33,246 bases of DNA from an uncultured Ruminococcus sp. (GTDB lineage Bacteria; Bacillota; Clostridia; Oscillospirales; Acutalibacteraceae). Under the pieces are notes generated by a model. That model did no database searches. It was not told the origin of the DNA and saw only the letters and a program-made list of their open reading frames with translations. Where the stretch lies: the NCBI GenBank assembly GCA_902801245.1, contig CADCHW010000001.1, positions 73,626 to 106,871 on the forward strand, written 5' to 3'. Of this stretch, positions 1-8,476 are shown piece after piece (positions within the stretch are counted from its first letter, which is position 1; the number at the start of each line of letters is the position of its first letter). A program made the translations under genes and the position numbers.

Positions 1-995
1 AGATTTCCGCCGACTGGGGTGCGCAGCGTGTAAAGGGTCTTTCTATCCGTGCCCTTTTAAAGGATATGTTCGGCAAAGCCTTCGGCGGCAAAAAGGACAA
101 CAAGGAAGTTGAAACTTCTCTTATCGAGGAGTTCTGGTATCCTAAATACGGTCCGGGTCAATTGTGGGAAACTGTAGCCGATGAGGTTAAGAAGCTTGGC
201 GGTACAATCAAAATGGGTTACAGCGTTAAGAATATCGTTCTTAATAAAAACAAGGTAACTCAGGTTGTATGCGAAACAGAAAAAGGCAGCGTTACTGTTG
301 AGGGCGACTTGTTCGTTTCGACAATGCCGGTTAAAGACCTTGTTGTCGGTATGACAGGCGACAAGCCCAGCGAAGATATTGTTGCCATTGCAAAGGGTTT
401 GCCTTACAGAGATTTCGTCACTGTTGGTTTGCTTGTTGACAAGCTTAACCTTAAGAACGAAACAGATATTAAAACTCTCGGCAATATCGTTCCCGACTGC
501 TGGATTTATGTTCAGGATACAAACGTTAAGCTCGGAAGAATTCAGATTTTCAACAACTGGAGTCCGTACCTTGTTAAAGACCCCGAGAAAACTGTATGGA
601 TTGGTCTTGAGTACTTCTGCGAGGAGGGTGACAGCTTCTGGAATATGACCGATGAAGAGTGCATAAAACTTGCTTCAAAAGAGCTTGAAACTATGGGTAT
701 CATCACAACCGACCAGGTTATCGATTCCCACCGTGAACGTATCAAGAAAGCGTATCCTGCTTACTTTGACACATACGCTCAGATTGATACTCTTATCAGT
801 CAGCTTAACAAGTACAGCAATCTCTTCTGTATCGGACGTAACGGTCAGCACCGCTACAACAATATGGACCATTCTATGGTAACGGCATTTAAGGCAGTTG
901 AAGCTATTAAGTCGAATTCCACGGATAAAACAGAGATTTGGAACGTCAACACGGAAAAGTCCTATCACGAAACAAAAGACGAGAATAAGGGCTGA
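1..995 (+). CDS. FAD-dependent oxidoreductase (amine-oxidase / UDP-galactopyranose-mutase-like), 3' part
   Basis: The frame is open from base 3 with no start, so the gene begins outside the window. About 330 C-terminal residues are present, ending at TGA 993-995. The protein resembles the NAD(P)/FAD-dependent amine-oxidase-like family. A tail with IGRNGQHRYNNMD followed by TAFKAVEAI is typical of the C-terminal FAD-contacting helix of these flavoproteins. The N-terminal Rossmann motif is not in view, and the substrate cannot be read. The next coding frame starts 4 bases after the stop, so the two are probably co-transcribed. Pairing with a GT39-like membrane enzyme suggests a role in cell-surface polysaccharide or lipid-linked sugar metabolism, which is inference. 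Confidence 0.75.
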   Translation, partial: ISADWGAQRVKGLSIRALLKDMFGKAFGGKKDNKEVETSLIEEFWYPKYGPGQLWETVADEVKKLGGTIKMGYSVKNIVLNKNKVTQVVCETEKGSVTVEGDLFVSTMPVKDLVVGMTGDKPSEDIVAIAKGLPYRDFVTVGLLVDKLNLKNETDIKTLGNIVPDCWIYVQDTNVKLGRIQIFNNWSPYLVKDPEKTVWIGLEYFCEEGDSFWNMTDEECIKLASKELETMGIITTDQVIDSHRERIKKAYPAYFDTYAQIDTLISQLNKYSNLFCIGRNGQHRYNNMDHSMVTAFKAVEAIKSNSTDKTEIWNVNTEKSYHETKDENKG

Positions 996-999
996 TAAA

Positions 1000-1182
1000 A
1001 TGAGTAAATCAAAAAATAAAAAAATTTTGACAAAACCCGATAATGCTATAGGAAATGAATCCGATGTTGATGTGTTTGTTCTGAAAATTGTTATTGCAGT
1101 TTCGGCGGTATTTTCGGTTTTGGCAGCGGTTTTGTTTGATAAGACAAACCAGCTGAACGGCATTGCATTAATAAAAAATTAA
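1000..1182 (+). CDS. N-terminal piece of the GT39-like glycosyltransferase (60 aa, ends at an apparent frameshift)
   Basis: ATG at 1000 has an AAGGG element about 9 bases upstream, inside the end of the preceding gene. The 60-residue product has a basic, Lys-rich start and one membrane segment (about residues 28-45, VLKIVIAVSAVFSVLAAVLF), and stops at TAA 1180-1182 directly after a run of six A. One extra A in that run, or a -1 ribosomal slip, joins it to the following frame as ...ALIKKLTTQNIIILLFAAGF... This supplies the membrane helix missing from the downstream glycosyltransferase. It is therefore more likely the true N-terminus of that gene than an independent small protein. Confidence 0.6.
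   Translation: MSKSKNKKILTKPDNAIGNESDVDVFVLKIVIAVSAVFSVLAAVLFDKTNQLNGIALIKN
1171..1182 (+). other. Slippery A6 run and stop at the frame break
   Basis: In the upstream frame the codons are ATA AAA AAT TAA. The bases A_AAA_AAT (1173-1179) fit the X_XXY_YYZ form of -1 slippery heptamers, and a -1 slip lands in the long downstream frame. The same pattern also arises from a one-base homopolymer error. The sequence alone cannot separate the two. Confidence 0.45.
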
Positions 1183-1226
1183 CTACACAAAATATTATTA
1201 TTCTTCTTTTTGCGGCAGGTTTTGTA

Positions 1227-2537
1227 GTGCGTCTGAATTACATTTTAGGCACGTACCTTACAAATACCCGAAGAGTAAGACAGCACGACCTCTACCAATT
1301 CGGAGGAGAAAAGGGACACTCGGCATATATCGAACATTTTTACAACAACGGATTTACACTCCCCGATTTCGACCCAACCACAAAGGCACAGTTCTATCAC
1401 CCTCCGCTTCATCATTTCTTGTCGGCATTGTGGATGAGATTGCTCACAACGTTCAATATGAGCTACGACAGAGCAATTTCCAGCCTGCAATTTTTGACAT
1501 TGTTCTATTCAATGTGTTTCCTTGTAGCTGCCGAAAGAATACTCGATAAACTAAAGCTCAGAGGTTTGGGAAAAATTATTCCCCTTGCAATTATCACGTT
1601 CCACCCGACATTCATTCTCTTTTCGGGAAGCGTGAACAATGATAACTTGTCAACTCTTTTCACACTGCTTGCGTTCTATGCGGCACTTGCATGGGAAAAA
1701 GAGCCTACAATGAAAAATATTATGCTGATAGCTGTTTCTGTGGGATTGGGAATGTCAACTAAACTTTCCGTTGCCTTGATAGCTCCCGCAATTGCAATAA
1801 TATTTTTGGATAAGGTTATCTATGACGGAAAGAATTTTGTGAGCTACTTTAAGCAGTTCGTGGCTTTCGCCTTTGTATGTCTGCCGCTGGGTCTGTGGTT
1901 TTATATACGCAATTCGGTTAAATTTGAAGTTCCTATAACATATGTGCCGAGATTGTCCGAAACCTCGGATCAATATATCGGATATCATACCGTATACGAA
2001 AGATTGTTTGACATTTCATATCACCCGTTTAAAAATATTTTTATGAACAGAATAGTAAACGGCGAGGGAGAGTATTTTGAATATAATCCTTTTGTGACTA
2101 TAATAAAATCCTCCGTTTTCGGTGAGTATGATTACGGCGATACAGTCGCAGGGATAGTACCGTTTTGCAGAATATTACTTATATTGAATATTATTCTTAT
2201 AGCAATTTCACTTGCCGCAACTGTATATTGCTTAGTAAGAAAGAGCAGCTTTATGAATACTATAGAAAGGATATTTATTGTATTTTATTATATACTTTCA
2301 CTTGTATTCTATTTAAGATTTGCGTTCCAATATCCTCACACCTGTTCAATGGACTACAGATATATTCCTATGACTTGCGTAATAGGTTCAATATTCATCG
2401 GAATGGCTTTTGAAGAAATTAAATTTGATTTCCCGAAAAAGGATAATATAATAAATCCGATAAGATATTCTGTTATCGGTATTACTTCATTGTTTTGCAT
2501 AACATCGGTATTGGTGTACGTGATTTTGTGTTCGTAA
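1227..2537 (+). CDS. GT39/PMT-like integral membrane glycosyltransferase (main part)
   Basis: The 436-residue frame from GTG 1227 is a polytopic membrane protein of the GT39 / ArnT-PMT-like superfamily. These enzymes move a sugar from a polyprenyl-phosphate donor to an extracellular acceptor. The family's extracytoplasmic acidic motif appears near the start (RQHDLYQFGG), and YHPPLHHFLSALW matches the second conserved loop. About ten hydrophobic segments follow. The open frame runs back to 1143 without an ATG, GTG or TTG, and the upstream codons encode NIIILLFAAGFVVRLNYIL, the expected first helix. A start at 1227 would cut that helix off and has no good ribosome-binding site. I infer that the intact gene runs from 1000 to 2537 with one frameshift, giving about 510 residues. 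Donor and acceptor are unknown. Confidence 0.75.
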   Translation: MRLNYILGTYLTNTRRVRQHDLYQFGGEKGHSAYIEHFYNNGFTLPDFDPTTKAQFYHPPLHHFLSALWMRLLTTFNMSYDRAISSLQFLTLFYSMCFLVAAERILDKLKLRGLGKIIPLAIITFHPTFILFSGSVNNDNLSTLFTLLAFYAALAWEKEPTMKNIMLIAVSVGLGMSTKLSVALIAPAIAIIFLDKVIYDGKNFVSYFKQFVAFAFVCLPLGLWFYIRNSVKFEVPITYVPRLSETSDQYIGYHTVYERLFDISYHPFKNIFMNRIVNGEGEYFEYNPFVTIIKSSVFGEYDYGDTVAGIVPFCRILLILNIILIAISLAATVYCLVRKSSFMNTIERIFIVFYYILSLVFYLRFAFQYPHTCSMDYRYIPMTCVIGSIFIGMAFEEIKFDFPKKDNIINPIRYSVIGITSLFCITSVLVYVILCS

Positions 2538-2542
2538 GCTTT

Positions 2543-2587
2543 ACAGATATCACTTGATTCTTCTGTTCAAGTGATATCTGTTTTTTT
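2543..2587 (+). terminator. Rho-independent terminator after the glycosyltransferase
   Basis: A perfect 15-bp stem (ACAGATATCACTTGA 2543-2557 with its complement 2567-2581) has a 9-base loop and runs into seven T. It isolates the first gene pair from the FHA/kinase operon. Confidence 0.9.
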
Positions 2588-2632
2588 ATTAAAAGTGTAA
2601 CATCTTTGTAATCTTGTTTATAAATATCGCTA

Positions 2633-2662
2633 TTGACATTATACCTAAAAATGTTTTATAAT
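2633..2662 (+). promoter_or_regulatory. Sigma-A promoter of the FHA-ABC/phosphatase/kinase operon
   Basis: The -35 box TTGACA (2633-2638) and the -10 box TATAAT (2657-2662) are both perfect consensus with an 18-bp spacer. Transcription would start near 2669, about 60 bases before the first gene. No operator-like dyad is evident, so constitutive expression is plausible. Confidence 0.8.
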
Positions 2663-2728
2663 TATATACAGGTATTCGTTTTTTTATCGAATTTCGTAAA
2701 TTATTTAATAAGGAGTTAGTAACATATT

Positions 2729-4261
2729 ATGGATAATAAAACAATATACTATCGTCCGCTTCCGCCAAAACCGGCAACATTGTTAATTCTGGAAAGAGGC
2801 AAGCCCGTTCGTATTGTTTCTCTTTCCGGAAGTATGAGTATCGGACGAGAGTCAAATGATTTTATGAACGACATTTCGCTGAAATCGGGTATTGTTTCCA
2901 GAAATCACGGCGAATTCGTTTATGACGATAACGGAGCAAATTATTATTACAGGGATAATAATAGCCTGAACGGAACATTCTACAACGGTGTTAAGCTTGA
3001 AAAGCTGAACGAAAGAGGTTCAAAGGCTGTAAAGCTTAATGACGGAGATATTCTTAGAATTGACTGTGACAATTTGGTGAATCCACGCTCGGACGCTGTA
3101 GTGCTTTTATACAGTACTAAGTTCGCAATGGGCGAAACGTGGCACCGCTATTCGCTCTATGACAAGACTCAGGTAAATATCGGACGTAATATCGAAAACG
3201 GTATTTCATTGACAGACTTTATGGCATCAAGACAGCATGCTGTCCTTGAACGTTATCAGAATATGTGGTACATCACCGACAGCGGCAGCGTAAACGGTCT
3301 TGCTGTGAACAAAAATATCATTCAGGGAAGATGTCCGCTTAATATCTTCGACGTAATCAATATTGCAAACACTACCTTGATTTATCTCGGAAACGAGATA
3401 ATTTATAACGAGGTACATCTTAACATTCAAAAACAGGATTATTCTAACCGTTCTGTTGTTATGGGCGTTAATATCGATGAAGTTAGGTTCGGAAATAAAG
3501 CCCTTCTCCGCAATATTAACCTTGATATCGAATCGGGTGACTTTATCCTCATTCTCGGCGGCTCGGGTGCAGGTAAAACGACTTTCATCAAGGCTGTAAT
3601 GGGTGAAATCAAAGCCAATACATCAGGTCAGATCCTGTTTGAAAATCTCGACCTGTACAAAAACTTTAAAATGCTTAAGCATAAAATCGGCTTTGTACCG
3701 CAGTTCCCGACAACAAGAGTAAACGACACGGTTTACAACACGATTATGGACGCTGCATACGTTAAGCTTGCAGGCGAGTATTCAAAGAAAGAAATCAAGG
3801 AGCGTGTTGAGGGCGTGAACGAGCGTATGATGCTTACAAGTCTGAAAAATAACCTTGTCGGCACGTTGAGCGGCGGTCAGTTCAAACGACTTGAAGTAGC
3901 ATTGCAGGCTATCGGCGACCAGAAAGTATTTATTCTCGACGAACCGGATTCAGGTATGGACTATGCAACACGTGTTGACCTTATGGGCAACCTTAAGTCT
4001 TGTACCGAAACGGGTGACGTTGTAATGGTTATTACTCATTCACCGGACGATGCGGCGACATTGTTCACAAAGGTAATCGTTCTTGCAAAAAGTAAAACCG
4101 ATGAAGTCGGACATCTTGCTTATTACGGTGACGTTCAGAATGCTTACAAATTCTTCGGAGTTAATAAACTTAGTGAGATTGTTCTTGAAATCAACTACGA
4201 GGGCGGCAAAGGACGTGCCGATGAATTTATTGAAAAATATGAGAGAACCAGGAGGGGCTAA
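2729..4261 (+). CDS. Double-FHA-domain ABC transporter ATPase
   Basis: 510 residues. FHA domain 1 (about 30-115) shows IGRES at 38-42, SRNH at 57-60 and NSLNGT at 78-83. FHA domain 2 (about 147-225) shows IGRN at 151-154, SRQH at 167-170 and SVNG at 187-190. These are the phosphothreonine-binding residues of the fold. An ABC ATPase domain follows (about 245-475): Walker A GGSGAGKTT at 277-285, Q-loop Gln325, signature LSGGQ at 380-384, Walker B VFILDEPD at 400-407 and switch His437. It has no membrane segment, so it should pair with the permease encoded 2 bases downstream. The layout resembles mycobacterial Rv1747 (FHA-FHA-ABC-permease, phosphorylated by the neighbouring kinase PknF), here split into two chains. 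ATG 2729 is the only in-frame start; AGGAG lies 13 bases upstream, rather far. The transported substrate is unknown. Confidence 0.9.
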   Translation: MDNKTIYYRPLPPKPATLLILERGKPVRIVSLSGSMSIGRESNDFMNDISLKSGIVSRNHGEFVYDDNGANYYYRDNNSLNGTFYNGVKLEKLNERGSKAVKLNDGDILRIDCDNLVNPRSDAVVLLYSTKFAMGETWHRYSLYDKTQVNIGRNIENGISLTDFMASRQHAVLERYQNMWYITDSGSVNGLAVNKNIIQGRCPLNIFDVINIANTTLIYLGNEIIYNEVHLNIQKQDYSNRSVVMGVNIDEVRFGNKALLRNINLDIESGDFILILGGSGAGKTTFIKAVMGEIKANTSGQILFENLDLYKNFKMLKHKIGFVPQFPTTRVNDTVYNTIMDAAYVKLAGEYSKKEIKERVEGVNERMMLTSLKNNLVGTLSGGQFKRLEVALQAIGDQKVFILDEPDSGMDYATRVDLMGNLKSCTETGDVVMVITHSPDDAATLFTKVIVLAKSKTDEVGHLAYYGDVQNAYKFFGVNKLSEIVLEINYEGGKGRADEFIEKYERTRRG

Positions 4262-4263
4262 TT

Positions 4264-5118
4264 GTGCATAAGACATCAAGATTTACACAGACTACTGTTT
4301 ATGTTAAGAAAAATGCACGTTTGTTTAAAAACCAGAAGGACTGGAAATTTATTGCAATTGCGGCTGTTATTTCCTTATTGGTTTGTGCTATTGTAGGCGA
4401 TGATATGTTTGATACATACGATTCCACTAACTCGGGATTTTTTGCGATTGTTTCGGCTGCAATCTGGATTGGCGTATTTAACTCCATTCAGCGTATCTGT
4501 AAGGAACACAGTACTATCCGCAGTGAGTATCGTTCGGGTTTGCATATAAGCTCGTATGTAATGTCGCACGTAATATTTGACTTCGCTTTGTGCTTGTCGC
4601 AGGCTTTGATTCTGCTTGTTGTTTGCTGTATTTTCATTGACTTCCCGTCGGAGGGTGTTATTTTAGGCAGTGCAATAGTTGAATACTTTATAACATTTTT
4701 CTTGATTATTTGGTGTTCGGATATTATGGGCATTATGATATCTTCGGTCGCAGGCAACCCGAATGTCGCAATGACCGCAATGCCGTTTGTACTTATTCTC
4801 CAGCTTGTAATGAGCGGTGTTTTGTTTAAACTTAGCGGATTGTCCGAGAAAGTCGCAAATATTACATACAGTAAATGGGGTATGTCGGCACTGGGAAGTA
4901 TCGGCGACATAGCTAACCTCGAACTTAAGATTATAGACAAAAACCCACAGCTTGCCGATTATATTGATCGTGATATGGTATTGGGTTCGGAAACAATAGC
5001 CTCATACGAACATACATCTGAAAACTTGCTTAAGGCTTGGGGCTGTATTCTTATCATTGGTATAGCTTGTGTTTTAATTAGCGGCATAAGCCTTAAAATT
5101 CGCAACAGAGATTCATAA
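4264..5118 (+). CDS. ABC-2/ABCG-type transporter permease
   Basis: 284 residues with six hydrophobic segments (about 22-41, 58-80, 100-125, 137-165, 172-192 and 257-277), matching the ABC-2/ABCG half-permease topology with cytoplasmic termini. The start is GTG 4264, preceded by a strong AGGAGGGG, with only 2 bases after the stop of the FHA-ABC gene, so translation is probably coupled. It should form the membrane part of an exporter driven by the double-FHA ATPase. Order (ATPase then permease), spacing and topology support this. No motif identifies the cargo. Candidates by analogy with Rv1747 are cell-envelope lipids or glycans, which is inference only. Confidence 0.85.
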   Translation: MHKTSRFTQTTVYVKKNARLFKNQKDWKFIAIAAVISLLVCAIVGDDMFDTYDSTNSGFFAIVSAAIWIGVFNSIQRICKEHSTIRSEYRSGLHISSYVMSHVIFDFALCLSQALILLVVCCIFIDFPSEGVILGSAIVEYFITFFLIIWCSDIMGIMISSVAGNPNVAMTAMPFVLILQLVMSGVLFKLSGLSEKVANITYSKWGMSALGSIGDIANLELKIIDKNPQLADYIDRDMVLGSETIASYEHTSENLLKAWGCILIIGIACVLISGISLKIRNRDS

Positions 5119-5130
5119 GAGGTAAAAAAT

Positions 5131-5979
5131 ATGGACGGTCTTTTGAGATACTTAAAGAAACCCTCTGATACAACAGAGATTAACGAGGTAAATAAGGAAA
5201 TACTTACGGCTAAAGTATTTGTAGCTACACAAGTTGGCTGTGTCAGAGAACATAATGAAGATAACTATTATGTGGACGAACTTGGAATACGTACCGATGA
5301 AAACGAAATGTTGACGGGTGAATTGCTGCTTGACAAAAGAAGAGTTTTCGCTGTCTGCGACGGAATGGGCGGTGAAGAGTTCGGTGAGGTAGCTTCCCTG
5401 ATATCCGTGAACATACTCGGTTTGTATACGGAAAGTATAAGAGCGGCAGTGCAGGACGAAATTAACGAAACTGTAAACCGTTACGCATCTGCCGCAAATA
5501 ACGAAATATGTGAAATGGTTCGTCAGCGTCATGCTCACCAGAGCGGAAGTACGCTTGCTATGATTTGTATGGATAACAATGATGTGAATGTTTACAACAT
5601 CGGCGACAGCCGTGTTTATATCCTGCAAAACGGAGCTTTGTTTCAGATAACGGAGGATCAGACGTTGGCTCTTAAAAAGCTTCGTGCGAATATTTACACG
5701 GAAGAGGAAGCCAAAAACAGTCCCGATACTCATACAATTACTTCTTTCCTCGGCGTTGACAACAGAGGAATAGGACCTAAAGCCGTTCCCTCGGGATATT
5801 TTCCGACAAGTCATATGACGATGATGATTTGCAGCGACGGTTTGACAGATATGTGCGAAGACGATGAAATTCAAGAGATTCTCAACGAAGATAACGAAAA
5901 TCCTGCTAATGCTCTTGTAGAGAGGGCACTTGAACACGGCGGTATTGACAATACCACTTGTATTGTAATTCGAGTTTAA
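5131..5979 (+). CDS. PP2C-family Ser/Thr protein phosphatase
   Basis: 282 residues. All metal-binding PP2C (PPM) motifs are present: REHNEDN (39-45), VCDGMGGEEFGE (75-86), SGSTLAM (138-144), NIGDSRVY (156-163), SDGLTD (235-240) and DNTT near 273-276. The catalytic Asp residues look intact, so a Mn/Mg-dependent phosphatase of the PrpC/Stp type is expected. There is no membrane segment; a short N-terminal extension of about 28 residues precedes the domain. ATG 5131 follows GAGG at good distance, 12 bases after the permease stop. Lying between an FHA transporter and a kinase, it most likely reverses the phosphorylation that the FHA domains read. Confidence 0.93.
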   Translation: MDGLLRYLKKPSDTTEINEVNKEILTAKVFVATQVGCVREHNEDNYYVDELGIRTDENEMLTGELLLDKRRVFAVCDGMGGEEFGEVASLISVNILGLYTESIRAAVQDEINETVNRYASAANNEICEMVRQRHAHQSGSTLAMICMDNNDVNVYNIGDSRVYILQNGALFQITEDQTLALKKLRANIYTEEEAKNSPDTHTITSFLGVDNRGIGPKAVPSGYFPTSHMTMMICSDGLTDMCEDDEIQEILNEDNENPANALVERALEHGGIDNTTCIVIRV

Positions 5980-5993
5980 CTCAGGGGTTGTTG

Positions 5994-8468
5994 ATGATGA
6001 ACACGAATGATATTATAGAGGAAATATTAAAACAAATAAAACAACCGCTTTGGGAAAATTGGCATATCAAGCAGAAAATCGGTTCGGGTGCATTCAGTGC
6101 GGTTTATAAGGTCGAAGCACAAAGGTCCGCCAACCGTACAATGGTTTCCGCACTGAAAATCGAGCCTATAACCGCCGATGGTACTCATTTTTTTGATGAA
6201 GAACGTAAAAGAAAGTACATCGAAAATAAAAAGCGTTCGGCGGAAACAGAGGCGGAAATTATGTACAGTCTTAGAAGATGTCCGTACATAGTTTCGTATG
6301 AGGAAGAGGATACTAAGGAACTCTATATAAACGGAGTATTTGAGGGTTACTATTATCTTATCCGTATGGAATATCTTACTGCCATTGCAACCCTGATTCA
6401 AACAAAGCAGTTTGATTTTTCCGAAAAGAATATTATAGAATTGGCTACCAATATCGGTAAAGGTATTCAAGCCGCCCACAGACTTGGAATCATTCACAGA
6501 GATATCAAGCTTGACAACTTTTTCGTTGACGATTGGGGTACTTATAAGCTGGGTGATTTTAACATATCAAAGAAAACAGGTGCTGCAAGAACCTTTGCCG
6601 GTACACCGGGTTATCTTGCTCCCGAAATATATCGTGCAAAATCAAATATCGACGAGGTGTATACAAGTCAAGCCGATATATATTCATTCGGAATATGTTT
6701 GTATCAGTTGGCAAACGAGCTTCTTTTTCCTTTTGAAGACGAAATGAATCTTGAAGATGCCATTGACAAAAGAATGAGCGGTGTTGAGCTTCCGCCGCCT
6801 AAAAAGGTTTCTCCGGAGTTTGGCGATATTATCCTCAAAGCCTGCGAATTCAGTACGGAAAAACGCTATAAAACGGTTGACGATATGCTTGATGATATTG
6901 CCGATATTCCTGTCAAAAGAGCCACAGCAAAAGCCGCTAAACCCGAGCCTGCGAAAAATAAAGCAGCAGCCGAACCCAAGGGCGGTAATTCAAGTGCGGC
7001 TAACGTAGACAAAGGTTTTGAAGTGAATTTTCAGCTGCAAAACGAAATCGAAAATCTTTCTCCGGAAACTATGCCTGCCATTTTGAACGAGGATATAAGG
7101 CGAAACGAAGAAGTCGAAAGTATGCAGTATGACCTAAAGTCAAACGGTGAGTTCGTTGAATTCGGAAGTTATCACGTGGCAGTGAATAATCCTAAAATGC
7201 CGCTGAGGTGGAGAATTCTGGCTATAGAAGAGGATAAAGCTTTAATTATCACCTTTATGGGAATTGATGTCAGAAATTTCAACGATACAAAGGGTGTTTC
7301 AAATTGGGAAAAGTCGTCAATGAGAAAATGGCTCAACACCGAATTTTACAATGAAGCTTTCACCGAATCGGAAAAACATCTTATTGTTGAATCGGAACTG
7401 ATGAATTACAAAAATGTAACATACAGAACCGATAACGGAGGCAAAACTAAAGATAATGTATTTCTGCTGAGTATTGAAGAGGTGGAAAGATATTTTCCGA
7501 CCAGCAATGAAAGAATTGTAAAGCCTACTGCATACGCACGAAATAAAGGTGTGTTTATTGCACCGAACGGAAATGTTTGGTGGTGGCTGCGTTCTTCGGG
7601 CAACACGGAAGAGTATGCGGCAGATGTCGATTACGGCGGAGATGTCGATAAATACGGAAGCGAACGCTTTTACGGCGTGAATTGCGTTAGACCTGCCGTT
7701 TGGATTTCGCTTGCATTCTTAAACGAAAACAGACGTAAATCCTTTAAGGAAAGCTTTAAACAATCTCATAACAGTTCGTTTAATTCGCAGAATAATTCTG
7801 CCGCAAATCAACTGCCCGGGACGATAAAATTCGGAAGATATTTTTATAATGACGGCTATTCAAAAGAACCGCTTGAATGGCAGGTGTTAAAAACCGAGAA
7901 TGACAGAGCGTTAATTATTACCGCTAACGGTATTGACTGTATGCCTTATAATGATAATCCTACTTTTACCACATGGGAAAACAGTCAAATGAGAAAATGG
8001 CTTAATAACGATTTTATTTCGGCTGCGTTTAACGAGAAAGAACAGAATTTTTTTTCAGCTGCAACGTTCAACAATAAAGAAAAGGAGTTTATTAAAGAGG
8101 TAACATTTAATAATCCGGATAATCCGTTTTTCAATACTAAGGGCGGAAGAACCTCTACGGATAAAGTATTCCTTTTGAGTATCAGCGAGGTAACGGAGTA
8201 TTTGAAATCGAATGAAGACAGAATGATTAAGGCAACTCCGTTTGCGAAAAGTAAAGGTCTGTTTGTTGCCGAAAACGGCTGTTCGTGGTGGTGGCTGCGT
8301 TCTCCGGGAAACGTTCAGAATTATGCGGCTGATGTTGACTATGGGGGAGATGTCGATTTTTACGGCAGCTCGGCAATTGTCGGTATGAATGCCGTACGTC
8401 CTGCAATGTGGGTTGACATTGAGGTATTGCGTAAAATTGATTTTGTTCAAAAGCATACGGTAATATAG
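5994..8468 (+). CDS. Ser/Thr protein kinase with two C-terminal DUF6273-like modules
   Basis: 824 residues from ATG 5994, chosen because AGGGG lies just upstream; ATG 5997 is an alternative, and the longer frame from 5958 would overlap the phosphatase. The Hanks-type kinase domain (about 17-290) has Gly loop IGSGAFSAVY, catalytic Lys55, HRDIKLDN with Asp170, then DFN at 188-190 where DFG is usual, and GTPGYLAPE at 203-211. A linker rich in Ala, Lys and Pro follows (about 305-340). Two related modules follow at about 386-580 and 610-815. Each holds an SxMRKWLN motif, an LLSIxEV segment, a WWWLRS-GN signature, a YAADVDYGGDVD stretch and a closing VRPA-W. These match my recollection of DUF6273. 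No transmembrane segment is seen, so the kinase should be cytosolic. It probably phosphorylates the FHA transporter or an adaptor of it. Confidence 0.88.
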   Translation: MMNTNDIIEEILKQIKQPLWENWHIKQKIGSGAFSAVYKVEAQRSANRTMVSALKIEPITADGTHFFDEERKRKYIENKKRSAETEAEIMYSLRRCPYIVSYEEEDTKELYINGVFEGYYYLIRMEYLTAIATLIQTKQFDFSEKNIIELATNIGKGIQAAHRLGIIHRDIKLDNFFVDDWGTYKLGDFNISKKTGAARTFAGTPGYLAPEIYRAKSNIDEVYTSQADIYSFGICLYQLANELLFPFEDEMNLEDAIDKRMSGVELPPPKKVSPEFGDIILKACEFSTEKRYKTVDDMLDDIADIPVKRATAKAAKPEPAKNKAAAEPKGGNSSAANVDKGFEVNFQLQNEIENLSPETMPAILNEDIRRNEEVESMQYDLKSNGEFVEFGSYHVAVNNPKMPLRWRILAIEEDKALIITFMGIDVRNFNDTKGVSNWEKSSMRKWLNTEFYNEAFTESEKHLIVESELMNYKNVTYRTDNGGKTKDNVFLLSIEEVERYFPTSNERIVKPTAYARNKGVFIAPNGNVWWWLRSSGNTEEYAADVDYGGDVDKYGSERFYGVNCVRPAVWISLAFLNENRRKSFKESFKQSHNSSFNSQNNSAANQLPGTIKFGRYFYNDGYSKEPLEWQVLKTENDRALIITANGIDCMPYNDNPTFTTWENSQMRKWLNNDFISAAFNEKEQNFFSAATFNNKEKEFIKEVTFNNPDNPFFNTKGGRTSTDKVFLLSISEVTEYLKSNEDRMIKATPFAKSKGLFVAENGCSWWWLRSPGNVQNYAADVDYGGDVDFYGSSAIVGMNAVRPAMWVDIEVLRKIDFVQKHTVI

Positions 8469-8476
8469 TGATTACA

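Noticed and set aside
5152-5937. A 261-codon open frame on the minus strand opposite the PP2C gene
   Set aside because: It is a shadow of the phosphatase coding frame: no ribosome-binding site, no recognisable domain, and the sense protein has all PP2C motifs.
7570-8440. Idea that the repeated WWWLRS...VRPA modules are targets of a diversity-generating retroelement
   Set aside because: No reverse transcriptase, template repeat or IMH-like site is visible in the window, and the two cores are conserved rather than hypervariable.
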